Shown here: positions 1-7,589 of the stretch, in pieces
How positions within the stretch are numbered: position 1 is the stretch's first letter
Layout of the letters: each line of letters begins with the position of its first letter
Origin: Gammaproteobacteria bacterium
GTDB taxonomy: Bacteria; Pseudomonadota; Gammaproteobacteria; Halothiobacillales; Halothiobacillaceae
DNA length: 13,940 bases
Reading direction: 5' to 3'
NCBI GenBank assembly: GCA_029335925.2
Contig: JARJMX020000133.1
Coordinates: 1-13,940 of the forward strand
Program-made: the position numbers and the translations under genes
Notes under the pieces: model-generated
The model's database searches: none
What the model was told of the DNA's origin: nothing
What the model saw: the letters and a program-made list of their open reading frames with translations, nothing else

Positions 1-1
1 C

Positions 2-1264
2 GCCGACCGCATCACCGAGGATGATTTCTACCGCCGTGACCACCGCCTGATTTTCCGTGCACTGCAATCGCTCGCCGATGCTGATCAGCCGCGCGATGTC
101 GTCACCGTGGCCGAGTGGTTGGACAAGCATGCCCTGCTGGACGAGGTGGGGGGGCTTGCCTACCTCGGCCGGGTGGTCGCCGACACCCCGACAGCGGCGA
201 ATATCGTCGCTTATGCCGACATTGTGCGCGAGCATGCGATCAAGCGGCAGCTGATCGAGGTTGGCACCAGCATTGCTCAGAGCGCCTACCAGCCGGACGG
301 ACGCGACAGCCGTCAACTGCTGGAGGAGGCTGAGCAGAAGGTGTTTAGAATCGCCGAGCAGGGTCATCGCCAGCGTAAAGGCTTTACGCCGATCAAGAAC
401 CTGCTCACCCAGGCGGTCGAGCGCATCCAGACCCTGTACGAGCAGGACGAACCGATCACCGGACTGCCGACCGGCTTCGACGATTTCGACACCATGACCT
501 CGGGCCTGCAGAAGGGGGACCTTGTGATCGTGGCCGGGCGCCCGTCGATGGGTAAGACCACCTTCGCGATGAACATCGGCGAGAATGTGGCGATCCGCAC
601 CAAGAAGCCGGTCGCCGTGTTCTCCATGGAGATGCCCGGCGAGCAGCTTGCGATGCGCATGATGTCCTCGCTCGGGCGCATTGACCAGCATCGCGTACGC
701 ACCGGCAAGCTTGACGACGAGGACTGGCCGCGCCTGACCTCAGCCGTGGTGATGTTGTCCGAGGCGCCGATCTTCATCGACGACACCCCCGCGCTCAGTC
801 CGACCGAGCTGCGCGCACGCGCCCGTCGCCTCAAGAGGGAACATGGTCTGGGGCTGATCATCATCGACTACTTGCAACTGATGCAGGTGCCGGGCAACAG
901 CGAGAACCGTGCTACGGAGATCTCCGAAATCTCCCGTTCGCTCAAGGCGCTGGCCAAAGAGCTGGATGTGCCGGTGATTGCCCTCTCGCAGCTTAACCGC
1001 TCGCTTGAGCAGCGGCCGAATAAGCGGCCGATGATGTCCGATCTGCGTGAATCGGGGGCGATTGAGCAGGATGCCGACTTGATCGTGTTTATCTACCGCG
1101 ACGAGGTCTACCACCCGGACAGTGCGGACAAGGGGGTGGCCGAGATCATTATCGGCAAGCAGCGTAACGGACCAATCGGCACAGTGCGCCTGACCTTTCT
1201 TGGTAAGTACACCCAGTTCGCCAACTACACCCCCGAGGTCTATTCCAGCGGGGATGATGCGTAA
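2..1264 (+). CDS. dnaB: Replicative DNA helicase DnaB, 5' end missing (partial)
   Basis: This is the hexameric 5'-3' helicase that unwinds DNA at the replication fork and recruits primase. The frame is open from base 2, so the gene runs in from outside the window; 420 residues are visible against about 470 in E. coli, so roughly the first 50 are missing. The visible N-terminal domain begins ADRITEDDFYRRDHR, followed by the linker and the RecA-like C-terminal ATPase domain. Walker A is GRPSMGKTT (bases 536-562). Walker B is LIIIDYLQLM, followed by the ALSQLNRSLEQR and SDLRESGAIEQDAD motifs and the C-terminal KQRNGPIGTVRLTF segment, all in standard order. A GTG at 107 is an internal valine codon, not the start. 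The stop overlaps the alr start by one base (TAATG), which suggests coupled translation. No intein or frameshift is visible. Identification is very secure. Confidence 0.98.
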   Translation, partial: ADRITEDDFYRRDHRLIFRALQSLADADQPRDVVTVAEWLDKHALLDEVGGLAYLGRVVADTPTAANIVAYADIVREHAIKRQLIEVGTSIAQSAYQPDGRDSRQLLEEAEQKVFRIAEQGHRQRKGFTPIKNLLTQAVERIQTLYEQDEPITGLPTGFDDFDTMTSGLQKGDLVIVAGRPSMGKTTFAMNIGENVAIRTKKPVAVFSMEMPGEQLAMRMMSSLGRIDQHRVRTGKLDDEDWPRLTSAVVMLSEAPIFIDDTPALSPTELRARARRLKREHGLGLIIIDYLQLMQVPGNSENRATEISEISRSLKALAKELDVPVIALSQLNRSLEQRPNKRPMMSDLRESGAIEQDADLIVFIYRDEVYHPDSADKGVAEIIIGKQRNGPIGTVRLTFLGKYTQFANYTPEVYSSGDDA

Positions 1265-2385
1265 TGAACGCCTTGCGCCTCGCTCGAGTCCGCATCGACC
1301 TGGCGGCCTTACGCCACAACTTCGGTGTGCTCAAGAGCGCGGCAAACGGCGCGAAAGTCTTCCCCGCCATCAAGGCCGATGCCTACGGTCATGGCATGCT
1401 CGCCTGCGCCCAGGCCCTGCGCGATCTCGCCGATGGCTTCGTAGTGGCGACCCTCGGTGAGGCTGAGGCCCTGCGCAAGGCCGGCATCACCCAGCGGATC
1501 ATGGTCATGCAGGGCTTTGCCTCGCTGACGGAGGCCCGGCTGGCGGCGCGCATGATGCTGGAACCCGTTATTCACCAAGCCTGGCAGGTCGATATTCTGG
1601 AGCACGGCCATACCGGCTTGCCGCTGCGGGTCTGGCTCAAGATTGATACCGGCATGCACCGCATGGGTATCGAGCCGGAACAGGTTGGTGTGTTGTATAA
1701 GCGCCTCATGGCGAGTGGCCGACTGCGCGGTGCGCCGGGGTTCATGACCCACTTCGCCTGCGCGGATGAGCCCGACCCGGCGCTCACCCAGCGCCAGATC
1801 GAGCTCTTCCGGCGGGCTACCGAGGGCCTCAATGGCGAACGCAGCCTGTCCAATTCTGCCGGTCTGCTTGGGGGCTTTGATGCGGGTGACGACATCGTCC
1901 GTCCCGGCATCGCCCTCTATGGGGGCAATCCCTTCGTGTACGGGCAGGCAGCCGACCATGGCCTGCGTCCGGTGATGACCCTCACCACCCGTCTGCTCGC
2001 CGTGCGTGAACACCCTGCCGGGGCCGCCATTGGCTACGGTGGCACTTGGATTTGTCCAGAGGCCATGCCGGTCGGTATCGCCGCCATCGGCTATGGAGAC
2101 GGCTATCCGCGCCGCGCGCCGGTCGGCACCCCGGTGCTGGTCAATGGCCAGCATGCCGCCCTCATCGGAAGGGTGTCGATGGATCTCATCACCCTCGATC
2201 TGCGTGGCATCCAGGCCCACCCGGGGGATACGGTCGAACTGTGGGGCGCAGCGCTACCGATGGACGTGGTGGCCCAGGCCATCGGTACCATCAGCTATGA
2301 GCTCACCTGTGCGGTGGGTGCGCACGTGGCGCGTGAGTATCTGAACCCGGCACCGTCCCTCCTCACAGCTCCGGCTGGAGGGTGA
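1264..2385 (+). CDS. alr: Alanine racemase (PLP-dependent)
   Basis: It interconverts L- and D-alanine in the cytoplasm, supplying D-alanine for peptidoglycan. The 373 residues compare with about 356-360 in E. coli Alr/DadX. The N-terminal TIM barrel carries the PLP lysine K37 in the motif FPAIKADAYGHG. DTGMHRMG (R133) is the conserved arginine region. The C-terminal beta domain has IGYGDGYPR with the catalytic tyrosine Y277, and GRVSMD (302-307). The ATG overlaps the dnaB stop by one base, so translation is probably coupled to dnaB; dnaB-alr is a common gammaproteobacterial order. The C-terminus has a short Pro/Ala-rich tail beyond the usual VAREY ending. The last 23 bases overlap the end of the convergent protease gene, with no terminator hairpin between them. 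Whether it is the biosynthetic (alr) or catabolic (dadX) paralogue cannot be read from sequence; the dnaB linkage favours alr. Confidence 0.96.
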   Translation: MNALRLARVRIDLAALRHNFGVLKSAANGAKVFPAIKADAYGHGMLACAQALRDLADGFVVATLGEAEALRKAGITQRIMVMQGFASLTEARLAARMMLEPVIHQAWQVDILEHGHTGLPLRVWLKIDTGMHRMGIEPEQVGVLYKRLMASGRLRGAPGFMTHFACADEPDPALTQRQIELFRRATEGLNGERSLSNSAGLLGGFDAGDDIVRPGIALYGGNPFVYGQAADHGLRPVMTLTTRLLAVREHPAGAAIGYGGTWICPEAMPVGIAAIGYGDGYPRRAPVGTPVLVNGQHAALIGRVSMDLITLDLRGIQAHPGDTVELWGAALPMDVVAQAIGTISYELTCAVGAHVAREYLNPAPSLLTAPAGG

Positions 2386-3487
2386 CTAGCTTTTCGCTGC
2401 GCTGCCCTTGGTTGACGATGGTTAGCCGCACCGTGTCGCCCACCTTGAAATTATCTAGGCGCGCCTGAAGCTCGCGCACCGAAGCAACAGGGTGCCCTTC
2501 CAGGGCAAGGATAATGTCGCCGGGGACGATGAGCCCGTCGCGGGACAGCGTGGCGCCGACTAGGCCTGCAGCCTCGGCGGCCGAGCCTCGCGTGATGCCA
2601 AGGATCACCACTCCTTCCACCCCAAGCAGGCGCGTGAGTCTGCGGTTGATGTCCTCATTGACCTGGATGCCAAGCGAAGGGCGCAGGTAGCGCCCATGGC
2701 GGATAAGCTGCGGGACGATGTGATTGACCGTGTCCACCGGCACGGCAAAACCGATGCCGGCGTTCGCCCCGCTGGGGCTGTAGATGGCCGTGTTGACGCC
2801 GATCAGCCGCCCCGCCGAATCCAGCAGCGGGCCGCCGGAATTGCCGGGGTTGATCGCCGCATCAGTCTGGATCAGATGCTCCATGGTGGTCCCTGCATCC
2901 GTCGTCAGTGAGCGGTCGAGCGCAGAGACGATACCGGTAGTGAGCGTCCAGTCGAGGCCGAAAGGATTGCCGATGGCAAACACCTTCTGCCCGACCCGCA
3001 GGTTGTGACTCTCGCCCAGCGGGATGGGGGCCGGGTGCCGTTGCCCAAGGCCGATGCGCAGCACCGCAAGATCGTGTGTAGGACTGGCCCCAACCAAGGA
3101 GGCTCGCAGCTGGCGGCCGTCGGCCAGGCGCACCCACGCTTCGCTGGCGCCCTGGATGACATGGAAGTTGGTGACCACGTGGCCGGCATCATCCCAGAGA
3201 AAGCCCGAGCCCGTCCCGCGTGGCACGGAGAAGATGTTGCGGGTCCAGAAGTCCTGCACCTGCTCGCGCGTGGTGATGAACACCACCGACTCGCGTGTCC
3301 GCTCGAACAGTTCGATGGTTGCCGTCTCGTCTGCGGCCAGGTCGCCGCGCGGGGTGACGGTACGGGGCTCGGCGTTTGGGGTGTGGCGCCAAGAGGCGAA
3401 GGGTAGTTGCCAAAGAAGCAGGGCGAGGATGAACAGAAGCAGCAGCCCGAGCGAGAAACCGCCCGGGCGGCAGGGGGAGGGCGACAT
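2363..3487 (-). CDS. Membrane-anchored Deg/HtrA-family serine protease, one PDZ domain
   Basis: This is a trypsin-like envelope protease for misfolded or signalling substrates. The 374 residues start with a short basic N-terminus and one hydrophobic segment (about 12-30), so it is probably anchored in the inner membrane with its catalytic part in the periplasm. The catalytic triad is complete: H109 (TNFHVI), D139 (THDLAVL) and S217 (INPGNSGGPL). One PDZ domain follows (about 272-372). A single PDZ with an anchor recalls DegS/AlgW. However, the sequence (GQKVFAIGNPFGLD, NTAIYSPSGANAGIGF, the SRDGLIVPGDI insertion in the PDZ) resembles, from memory, plant/cyanobacterial Deg1 more closely. Such proteins are sometimes database-labelled 2-alkenal reductase, which I would not follow. 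The ATG at 3487 has AGGA seven bases upstream, but that site lies inside a perfect hairpin. It sits 73 bases downstream of metE on the same strand. The family is certain; the substrate and sub-type are not. Confidence 0.93.
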   Translation of the reverse strand: MSPSPCRPGGFSLGLLLLFILALLLWQLPFASWRHTPNAEPRTVTPRGDLAADETATIELFERTRESVVFITTREQVQDFWTRNIFSVPRGTGSGFLWDDAGHVVTNFHVIQGASEAWVRLADGRQLRASLVGASPTHDLAVLRIGLGQRHPAPIPLGESHNLRVGQKVFAIGNPFGLDWTLTTGIVSALDRSLTTDAGTTMEHLIQTDAAINPGNSGGPLLDSAGRLIGVNTAIYSPSGANAGIGFAVPVDTVNHIVPQLIRHGRYLRPSLGIQVNEDINRRLTRLLGVEGVVILGITRGSAAEAAGLVGATLSRDGLIVPGDIILALEGHPVASVRELQARLDNFKVGDTVRLTIVNQGQRSEKLVTLQPEL

Positions 3488-3490
3488 AGC

Positions 3491-3514
3491 GTGGTCCTAC
3501 GGAGCAAGGACCAC
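3491..3514 (-). promoter_or_regulatory. Hairpin sequestering the ribosome binding site of the Deg-type protease
   Basis: On the minus-strand RNA, GUGGUCCU (3514-3507) pairs perfectly with AGGACCAC (3498-3491) across an 8-base loop. The AGGA of the second arm is the only Shine-Dalgarno-like sequence before the protease ATG and has normal spacing (7 bases). The stem ends 3 bases before the start codon. No U-run follows the stem in the gene's direction, so it is not a Rho-independent terminator. The inference is translational control, such as a thermometer-like element or a block on read-through RNA from metE. The pairing is seen directly; the function is inferred. Confidence 0.6.
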
Positions 3515-3515
3515 G

Positions 3516-3521
3516 ATTTTA
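3516..3521 (-). promoter_or_regulatory. Possible -10 element for the protease gene
   Basis: On the minus strand TAAAAT (5 of 6 matches to TATAAT) lies in the metE-protease gap. No convincing -35 is found at 16-18 bases upstream, and no sigma-E-type GAACTT is visible. If used, transcription would start around 3509-3510, inside the first arm of the ribosome-site hairpin. Weak evidence. Confidence 0.25.
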
Positions 3522-3560
3522 TCACCTTCAAGCGGGCGTTGAGAGGGCGAGGGTAGGAGC

Positions 3561-5864
3561 TCATTCGTTTCTCAGCCGCTGTGCCGCGCTTACCATATTG
3601 CGCAGGCCCGCCTCGGTCTCTGCCCAGCCGCGGGTCTTCAGCCCGCAGTCGGGATTGACCCACAGGTTCTTGAGCGGGATGACTTCGCAGGCCTTGCGCA
3701 GCAGGCGCTCGATTTCCTCCACGCTGGGCACGCGCGGCGAGTGGATGTCCCACACCCCGGGACCGATCTCGTTGGGGTAATGGAAGGCACCAAAGCCCTT
3801 GAGCAGCTCCATGTCCGAGCGCGAGGTCTCGATGGTGATGACATCGGCATCCAGCGCGGCAATGGCGGGCAGGATGTCGTTGAACTCCGAGTAGCACATG
3901 TGGGTGTGGATCTGAGTGGCATTGTCCACGGGCGAGGCGCTGATGCGAAAGCATCGTCCAGCCCAATCGAGGTATTCTTGCCAGTTTGCACGGCGCAGCG
4001 GCAGTCCCTCGCGGAAGGCTGGTTCGTCGATCTGGATGATGCGGATACCGGCGCGCTCCAAGTCCGCCACCTCGTCGCGGATGGCCAGGGCGATCTGCTC
4101 GCAGGTGGTTTTGCGTGGCTGGTCGTCACGTACGAAGGACCATTGCAGGATGGTTACCGGCCCTGTAAGCATGCCCTTCATTGGTTTTTTGGTGAGGGAT
4201 TGGGCGAACGTCGTCCAGCCGACGGTCATGGGGGTTGGGCGACTGACATCGCCAAAGATGATCGGGGGCTTGACGCAGCGTGAGCCGTAGGACTGCACCC
4301 AGCCGTTGCGGGTGAAGGCAAAACCGGCCAGTTGTTCGCCGAAATACTCCACCATATCGTTGCGCTCCGGCTCGCCGTGAACGAGTACGTCCAAGCCGAG
4401 AGCCTCCTGCTTTTGCACCACCTGGGCGATCTCCTCCTTCATGCGTGCCTCGTAGGCCGCTTGATCCAGTTCGCCGCGTTTGAAGGCGGCGCGAGCCTTG
4501 CGCAGCTCCTGGGTTTGCGGGAAGGAGCCGATGGTGGTGGTGGGGAGTAAAGGCAGGCCCAGGGCGGCATGTTGCAGGCGCTGGCGCTCGGCAAAGGGTG
4601 CGGCACGACGGTCGGCATCTTCAGGCAGGGCCGCCAGGCGGGCCGTGACCTTGGGATCGTGCACACGGGGACTCGTACGTCTGGCGGTGAGGGCGGCGCG
4701 TGCCTCGGCCAAGGCCTCATGCACGGCCTCTTCCCCTTCGCTGAGGGCGCGGCACAGTATGTGGAGCTCGTCGAGCTTCTGCCGGGCGAAGGCCAGCCAG
4801 GACTTCAACTCCGCATCCAGCCCATCCTCCACAGCAAGGTCGATAGGCACGTGCAGCAGCGAGCAGCTTGGTGCCAGCCACAGGCGCTCGCCACGCTGCG
4901 CGACCAACGGACGCAGGCGCTCAAGCGCGGCATCGAGGTCGGTGCGCCAGATGTTGCGTCCGTCGATGATGCCGACAGAGAGCACCTTGTGCGCGGGCCA
5001 CCCGTCAGCCACGCGCGTTAGTTCGTCCGGTGCGCGCACGGCATCAACATGGAGACCGTCGACCGGCAACTGGCAGGCCAGGCGCAGGTTGTCGGCCAAG
5101 GCACTGAAATAGGTCGTTAGCAGGATCTTGGGACGTTCCCCCGCAAGGTGGGTATAAACCCTCTCGAAGGCTTGGCGCCAGCCTTCCGGCAGGTCCAGTC
5201 CCAGGATGGGCTCATCCAACTGTACCCACTCCACCCCTTGGCCCTTCAGGCGGGCCAGAATCTCGCCATACACCGGCAGCAGGCGCTCCAGCAATGTGAG
5301 GCGATCGAACCCTTCACGCTTTTCCTTGCCCAGCCAGAGGAAGGTCAAGGGGCCAATCAGTACGGCCTTGACCGGATGCCCTAAGGCTTGCGCCTCGGCG
5401 ACCTGGTCGAACAGGCGCTCGCTGGCGAGCTTAAAGTGTGTTTCAGGTGTGAATTCAGGGACCAGGTAGTGGTAGTTGGTGTCGAACCACTTGGTCATTT
5501 CCAGTGCACGCCGGTCGCTATGATCGTGGTGGGGGGCACAGGATGAAGACGATTGGCTGTGCACCCCGCGCGCCATGATGAAATAGCGGGTGAGTTCGTC
5601 CTCGTCGGTGAAGCCGAAGCGCGCAGGTTCGCAACCAAGGAGCTGAATGTGGTCGAGGACATGATCGTAGAGGGCGAAGTCGCCGACAGTGACGAAGCTC
5701 AGTCCGGCCGCACGCTGGATATCCCAGTGGCGGGCGCGCAGCGCGCGGGCCGTCTCGTGCAGGGCAGCGGCGGGGGTTTCGTCCCGCCAGAAGGCCTCCA
5801 GTGCGAATTTGAGCTCGCGCTTAAGACCGATGCGGGGGAAGCCGAGGATATGGGTTGTTTTCAT
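3561..5864 (-). CDS. metE: Cobalamin-independent methionine synthase (5-methyltetrahydropteroyltriglutamate-homocysteine methyltransferase)
   Basis: It transfers the methyl group from 5-methyl-tetrahydrofolate (polyglutamyl form) to homocysteine, the last step of methionine synthesis, without vitamin B12. The 767 residues compare with 753 in E. coli. The N-terminal barrel starts with the typical [18 protein letters not shown]. The catalytic C-terminal barrel starts near [12 protein letters not shown] (about 440). Zinc ligands are all present: H655 and C657 (HTHMCYSEF), E679 (ITIETSRS) and C740 ([11 protein letters not shown]). The loop between ARG (98-100) and EMTKW is about ten residues longer than I recall for E. 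coli, and is rich in Ser and His ([15 protein letters not shown]). The ATG at 5864 has GGAG seven bases upstream. It is divergent from metR, which normally activates it with homocysteine as co-effector. The Deg-type protease gene follows 73 bases downstream, with no clear terminator between. Confidence 0.98.
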   Translation of the reverse strand: MKTTHILGFPRIGLKRELKFALEAFWRDETPAAALHETARALRARHWDIQRAAGLSFVTVGDFALYDHVLDHIQLLGCEPARFGFTDEDELTRYFIMARGVHSQSSSSCAPHHDHSDRRALEMTKWFDTNYHYLVPEFTPETHFKLASERLFDQVAEAQALGHPVKAVLIGPLTFLWLGKEKREGFDRLTLLERLLPVYGEILARLKGQGVEWVQLDEPILGLDLPEGWRQAFERVYTHLAGERPKILLTTYFSALADNLRLACQLPVDGLHVDAVRAPDELTRVADGWPAHKVLSVGIIDGRNIWRTDLDAALERLRPLVAQRGERLWLAPSCSLLHVPIDLAVEDGLDAELKSWLAFARQKLDELHILCRALSEGEEAVHEALAEARAALTARRTSPRVHDPKVTARLAALPEDADRRAAPFAERQRLQHAALGLPLLPTTTIGSFPQTQELRKARAAFKRGELDQAAYEARMKEEIAQVVQKQEALGLDVLVHGEPERNDMVEYFGEQLAGFAFTRNGWVQSYGSRCVKPPIIFGDVSRPTPMTVGWTTFAQSLTKKPMKGMLTGPVTILQWSFVRDDQPRKTTCEQIALAIRDEVADLERAGIRIIQIDEPAFREGLPLRRANWQEYLDWAGRCFRISASPVDNATQIHTHMCYSEFNDILPAIAALDADVITIETSRSDMELLKGFGAFHYPNEIGPGVWDIHSPRVPSVEEIERLLRKACEVIPLKNLWVNPDCGLKTRGWAETEAGLRNMVSAAQRLRNE

Positions 5865-5892
5865 GGCAGCACTCCGTTAATGAATGTATGAC

Positions 5893-5921
5893 ATGATCCA
5901 GTGGGGTCATTTATGATTCAA
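5893..5921 (-). promoter_or_regulatory. Candidate metE promoter (-35 and -10)
   Basis: Reading the minus strand, TTGAAT (plus coordinates 5916-5921; 4 of 6 to TTGACA) and GATCAT (5893-5898; 4 of 6 to TATAAT) are separated by exactly 17 bases. The start point would fall near 5886, giving a leader of roughly 20 bases before the metE ATG with its GGAG site. A mediocre promoter beside an activator box is what an activator-dependent gene would show. Inferred from matches only. Confidence 0.5.
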
Positions 5922-5922
5922 G

Positions 5923-5935
5923 CGAATGTTTTTCA
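5923..5935. promoter_or_regulatory. Candidate MetR binding box
   Basis: CGAATGTTTTTCA matches the known MetR consensus TGAA-N5-TTCA at 7 of 8 defined positions. It lies in the metE-metR intergenic region, immediately upstream of the candidate metE -35 element, centred about 43 bases before the predicted metE start. That is a normal activator position for a LysR-type protein. A weaker half match, TGAATGTATGACA, begins at 5881. Confidence 0.55.
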
Positions 5936-5955
5936 TTGTTTGATGATCGTTGTTC

Positions 5956-6876
5956 ATGATTGAATTGCGCCACTTGCGCATGGTCCAGGCCTTGGCGGAG
6001 ACGGGTTCGGTTTCGGCGGCGGCGGCCCGGGTGCATCTGACCCAATCCGCGCTATCACACCAGCTCGGCGCGTTGGAGCGCTATTTCGGCCTTTCTCTGC
6101 TCGACCGCTCCCGCCGACCGCTGCGTCTGACACCTGCGGGGGAGCGGCTGCTTCTGGCGGCGCGGCGTGTCCTGCCTGAGGTGGATGCAGCGCGCGCCGA
6201 GCTCCTGCGCCAGGCGTCCAATCACGCGCCCGAGAGCCTGCGCATCGCGGTTGAGTGCCATTCCTGCTTCGACTGGCTGATGCCGGCGATGGATGCCTAC
6301 CGCGCCGAGCGGCCGGAGGCCGAGCTCGACCTGGTTGGCGGCTTCCTGCCCGAGCCCGTCAACCTACTGTTGGAGGGGCGGGCGGATCTCGCGGTGGTAT
6401 CGCAGCCTGAGGATCGGCCAGGGATCCGCTATCTGCCGCTGTTCCGGTATGAAATCGTTGCTCTGCTGGCCCCAGGGCATCCCTTAGCAGATCGCGCATT
6501 TTTGACCGCTGCCGATTTTGCCGGGCAGACCCTGATCAGCTATCCCGTGCCGGATCAGGCGTTGGACGTGGTGCAGCGTGTCCTGCGTCCTGCGGGGGTG
6601 GTGCCAAAACGGCGGACCGCTGAGCTGACCGTCGCCATCCTCCAGCTCGTTGCCTCCCGCCGTGGCCTGGCCGCCCTGCCGCGCTGGGCGGCGCAGACCC
6701 AGATCGAGCGCGGTTACGTCTTAGCGCGCAGCATCGGTCAGGAAGGCCTGTGGAGTACCCTGTACGCCGCGATGCGCTCTGAGGAGGGCGAGGCTCGGGA
6801 GTCCTTTGTGTCGACCTTGCGCCGCACGGCTTTCGCCACGTTACAGGGCATTGAGCAACCGGTCGGTGAAGGTTGA
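5956..6876 (+). CDS. metR: LysR-type transcriptional regulator MetR
   Basis: It is the homocysteine-responsive activator of methionine genes, classically metE. The 306 residues have an N-terminal winged helix-turn-helix (about 1-60; MIELRHLRMVQALAETGSVSAAAARVHLTQSALSHQL in register with E. coli MetR), then a linker helix and the periplasmic-binding-like effector domain. The effector domain opens with IAVECHSCFDWLMPAM, diagnostic of MetR. Later landmarks are SYPVPDQALDVV, ASRRGLAALPRW and LWSTLYAAMR. I chose the ATG at 5956 because the protein then begins MIELRHL like known MetR; a TTG six bases earlier (5950) would only add MF. No good Shine-Dalgarno precedes it, so translation may be weak, which suits a low-abundance regulator. 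Divergence from metE and the MetR box between them support the assignment and autoregulation. Confidence 0.95.
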   Translation: MIELRHLRMVQALAETGSVSAAAARVHLTQSALSHQLGALERYFGLSLLDRSRRPLRLTPAGERLLLAARRVLPEVDAARAELLRQASNHAPESLRIAVECHSCFDWLMPAMDAYRAERPEAELDLVGGFLPEPVNLLLEGRADLAVVSQPEDRPGIRYLPLFRYEIVALLAPGHPLADRAFLTAADFAGQTLISYPVPDQALDVVQRVLRPAGVVPKRRTAELTVAILQLVASRRGLAALPRWAAQTQIERGYVLARSIGQEGLWSTLYAAMRSEEGEARESFVSTLRRTAFATLQGIEQPVGEG

Positions 6877-6907
6877 TCTTGGGTCTCGGGAATTTGCCCC
6901 CGCTCTG

Positions 6908-6916
6908 TGCTATAAA
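6908..6916 (+). promoter_or_regulatory. Extended -10 promoter element of the superoxide dismutase gene
   Basis: TGC-TATAAA forms an extended -10 (TGn plus a 5 of 6 match to TATAAT), with the start predicted near 6922 and a leader of about 35 bases. No good -35 is found at 16-18 bases upstream, which is typical for extended -10 promoters. A strong AAGGAG site (6942-6947) precedes the ATG at 6958. The gap after metR is 81 bases, so sod is probably its own transcription unit. Confidence 0.5.
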
Positions 6917-6957
6917 CGCGCAGAAAGCCGTTCCTGTTCATTCTAAGGAGATCTGAC

Positions 6958-7569
6958 ATGGCCTTCGTTCTGCCCGAACTGCCCTATGCCTATGATGCGC
7001 TGGAGAAGTCGATCGACGCCCGCACCATGGAGATCCACCACACCAAGCACCACGGCACGTATGTGAATAACTGCAACGCGGCCATTGCCGGTACCGAGTG
7101 GGACGAGAAGTCGATCGAGGAGTTGATGGCGAATGTCTCCAAACTACCGGTGGCCGTGCGCAACAACGGCGGCGGTCACTACAACCACAGCTTGTTCTGG
7201 CAGGTCCTCTCGCCGGACGGCGGCGGCAAGCCGAAGGGTGAGCTGCTCACCGACATTGAGAGCACCTTTGGCAGTTTCGAGTCCTTCCGCGAGAAGTTCT
7301 CCAACGCCGGCGCGGCCCGCTTCGGCTCCGGCTGGGCCTGGCTGATCGTCGATAGCGAGGGCAAGCTACAAATCTGTTCCACCCCGAACCAAGACAACCC
7401 GATCATGGACATCGCCGAGGTCAAGGGCACCCCGGTGCTCGGTCTGGATGTCTGGGAGCATGCTTATTACCTGCGTTACCAGAACCGTCGCCTGGACTAC
7501 ATTCAGGCCTTCTGGGACGTGGTGAACTGGGATGAGGTCGCCCGCCGCTACGCGGCTGCCAAGGGTTGA
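6958..7569 (+). CDS. sodA: Superoxide dismutase, Mn-type by residue signature
   Basis: It dismutates superoxide to oxygen and hydrogen peroxide in the cytoplasm; no signal peptide is visible. The 203 residues are a normal length for the Fe/Mn family. The metal ligands are H27 (MEIHHTKHH), H77 ([11 protein letters not shown]), D164 and H168 ([10 protein letters not shown]). The metal-type markers point to manganese: glycine at G73, where Fe enzymes carry an active-site glutamine, and glutamine Q145 in TPNQDNP of the C-terminal domain, as in E. coli and Bacillus SodA. A cambialistic enzyme remains possible, and automatic annotation may call it sodB. It has a strong AAGGAG site, its own extended -10 and a Rho-independent terminator downstream, so it is probably monocistronic. 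No obvious Fur or SoxR operator was recognised. Family certain; metal preference inferred. Confidence 0.96.
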   Translation: MAFVLPELPYAYDALEKSIDARTMEIHHTKHHGTYVNNCNAAIAGTEWDEKSIEELMANVSKLPVAVRNNGGGHYNHSLFWQVLSPDGGGKPKGELLTDIESTFGSFESFREKFSNAGAARFGSGWAWLIVDSEGKLQICSTPNQDNPIMDIAEVKGTPVLGLDVWEHAYYLRYQNRRLDYIQAFWDVVNWDEVARRYAAAKG

Positions 7570-7589
7570 TCCACGGCCCTCGAGGCCGC

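Noticed and set aside
107-1264. Separate 385-residue protein starting at GTG 107
   Set aside because: The same frame is open to base 2 and its upstream codons match the DnaB N-terminal domain, so this GTG is internal.
1309-2220. 303-codon minus-strand ORF inside alr
   Set aside because: Lies wholly antisense to a clearly recognised gene; GC-rich shadow frame with no recognisable motifs or ribosome site.
3491-3520. Terminator between metE and the protease gene
   Set aside because: In the minus direction no U-run follows the stem; the short T-run (GATTTTA) lies on the plus side, where no gene ends.
2905-3966. 353-codon minus-strand ORF spanning the protease and metE ends
   Set aside because: It is an out-of-frame reading of two well-supported genes; composition (Arg/Ser/Pro-rich) is typical of a shadow.
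5950-5955. TTG start for metR
   Set aside because: Adds only two residues; the ATG at 5956 reproduces the conserved MetR N-terminus.
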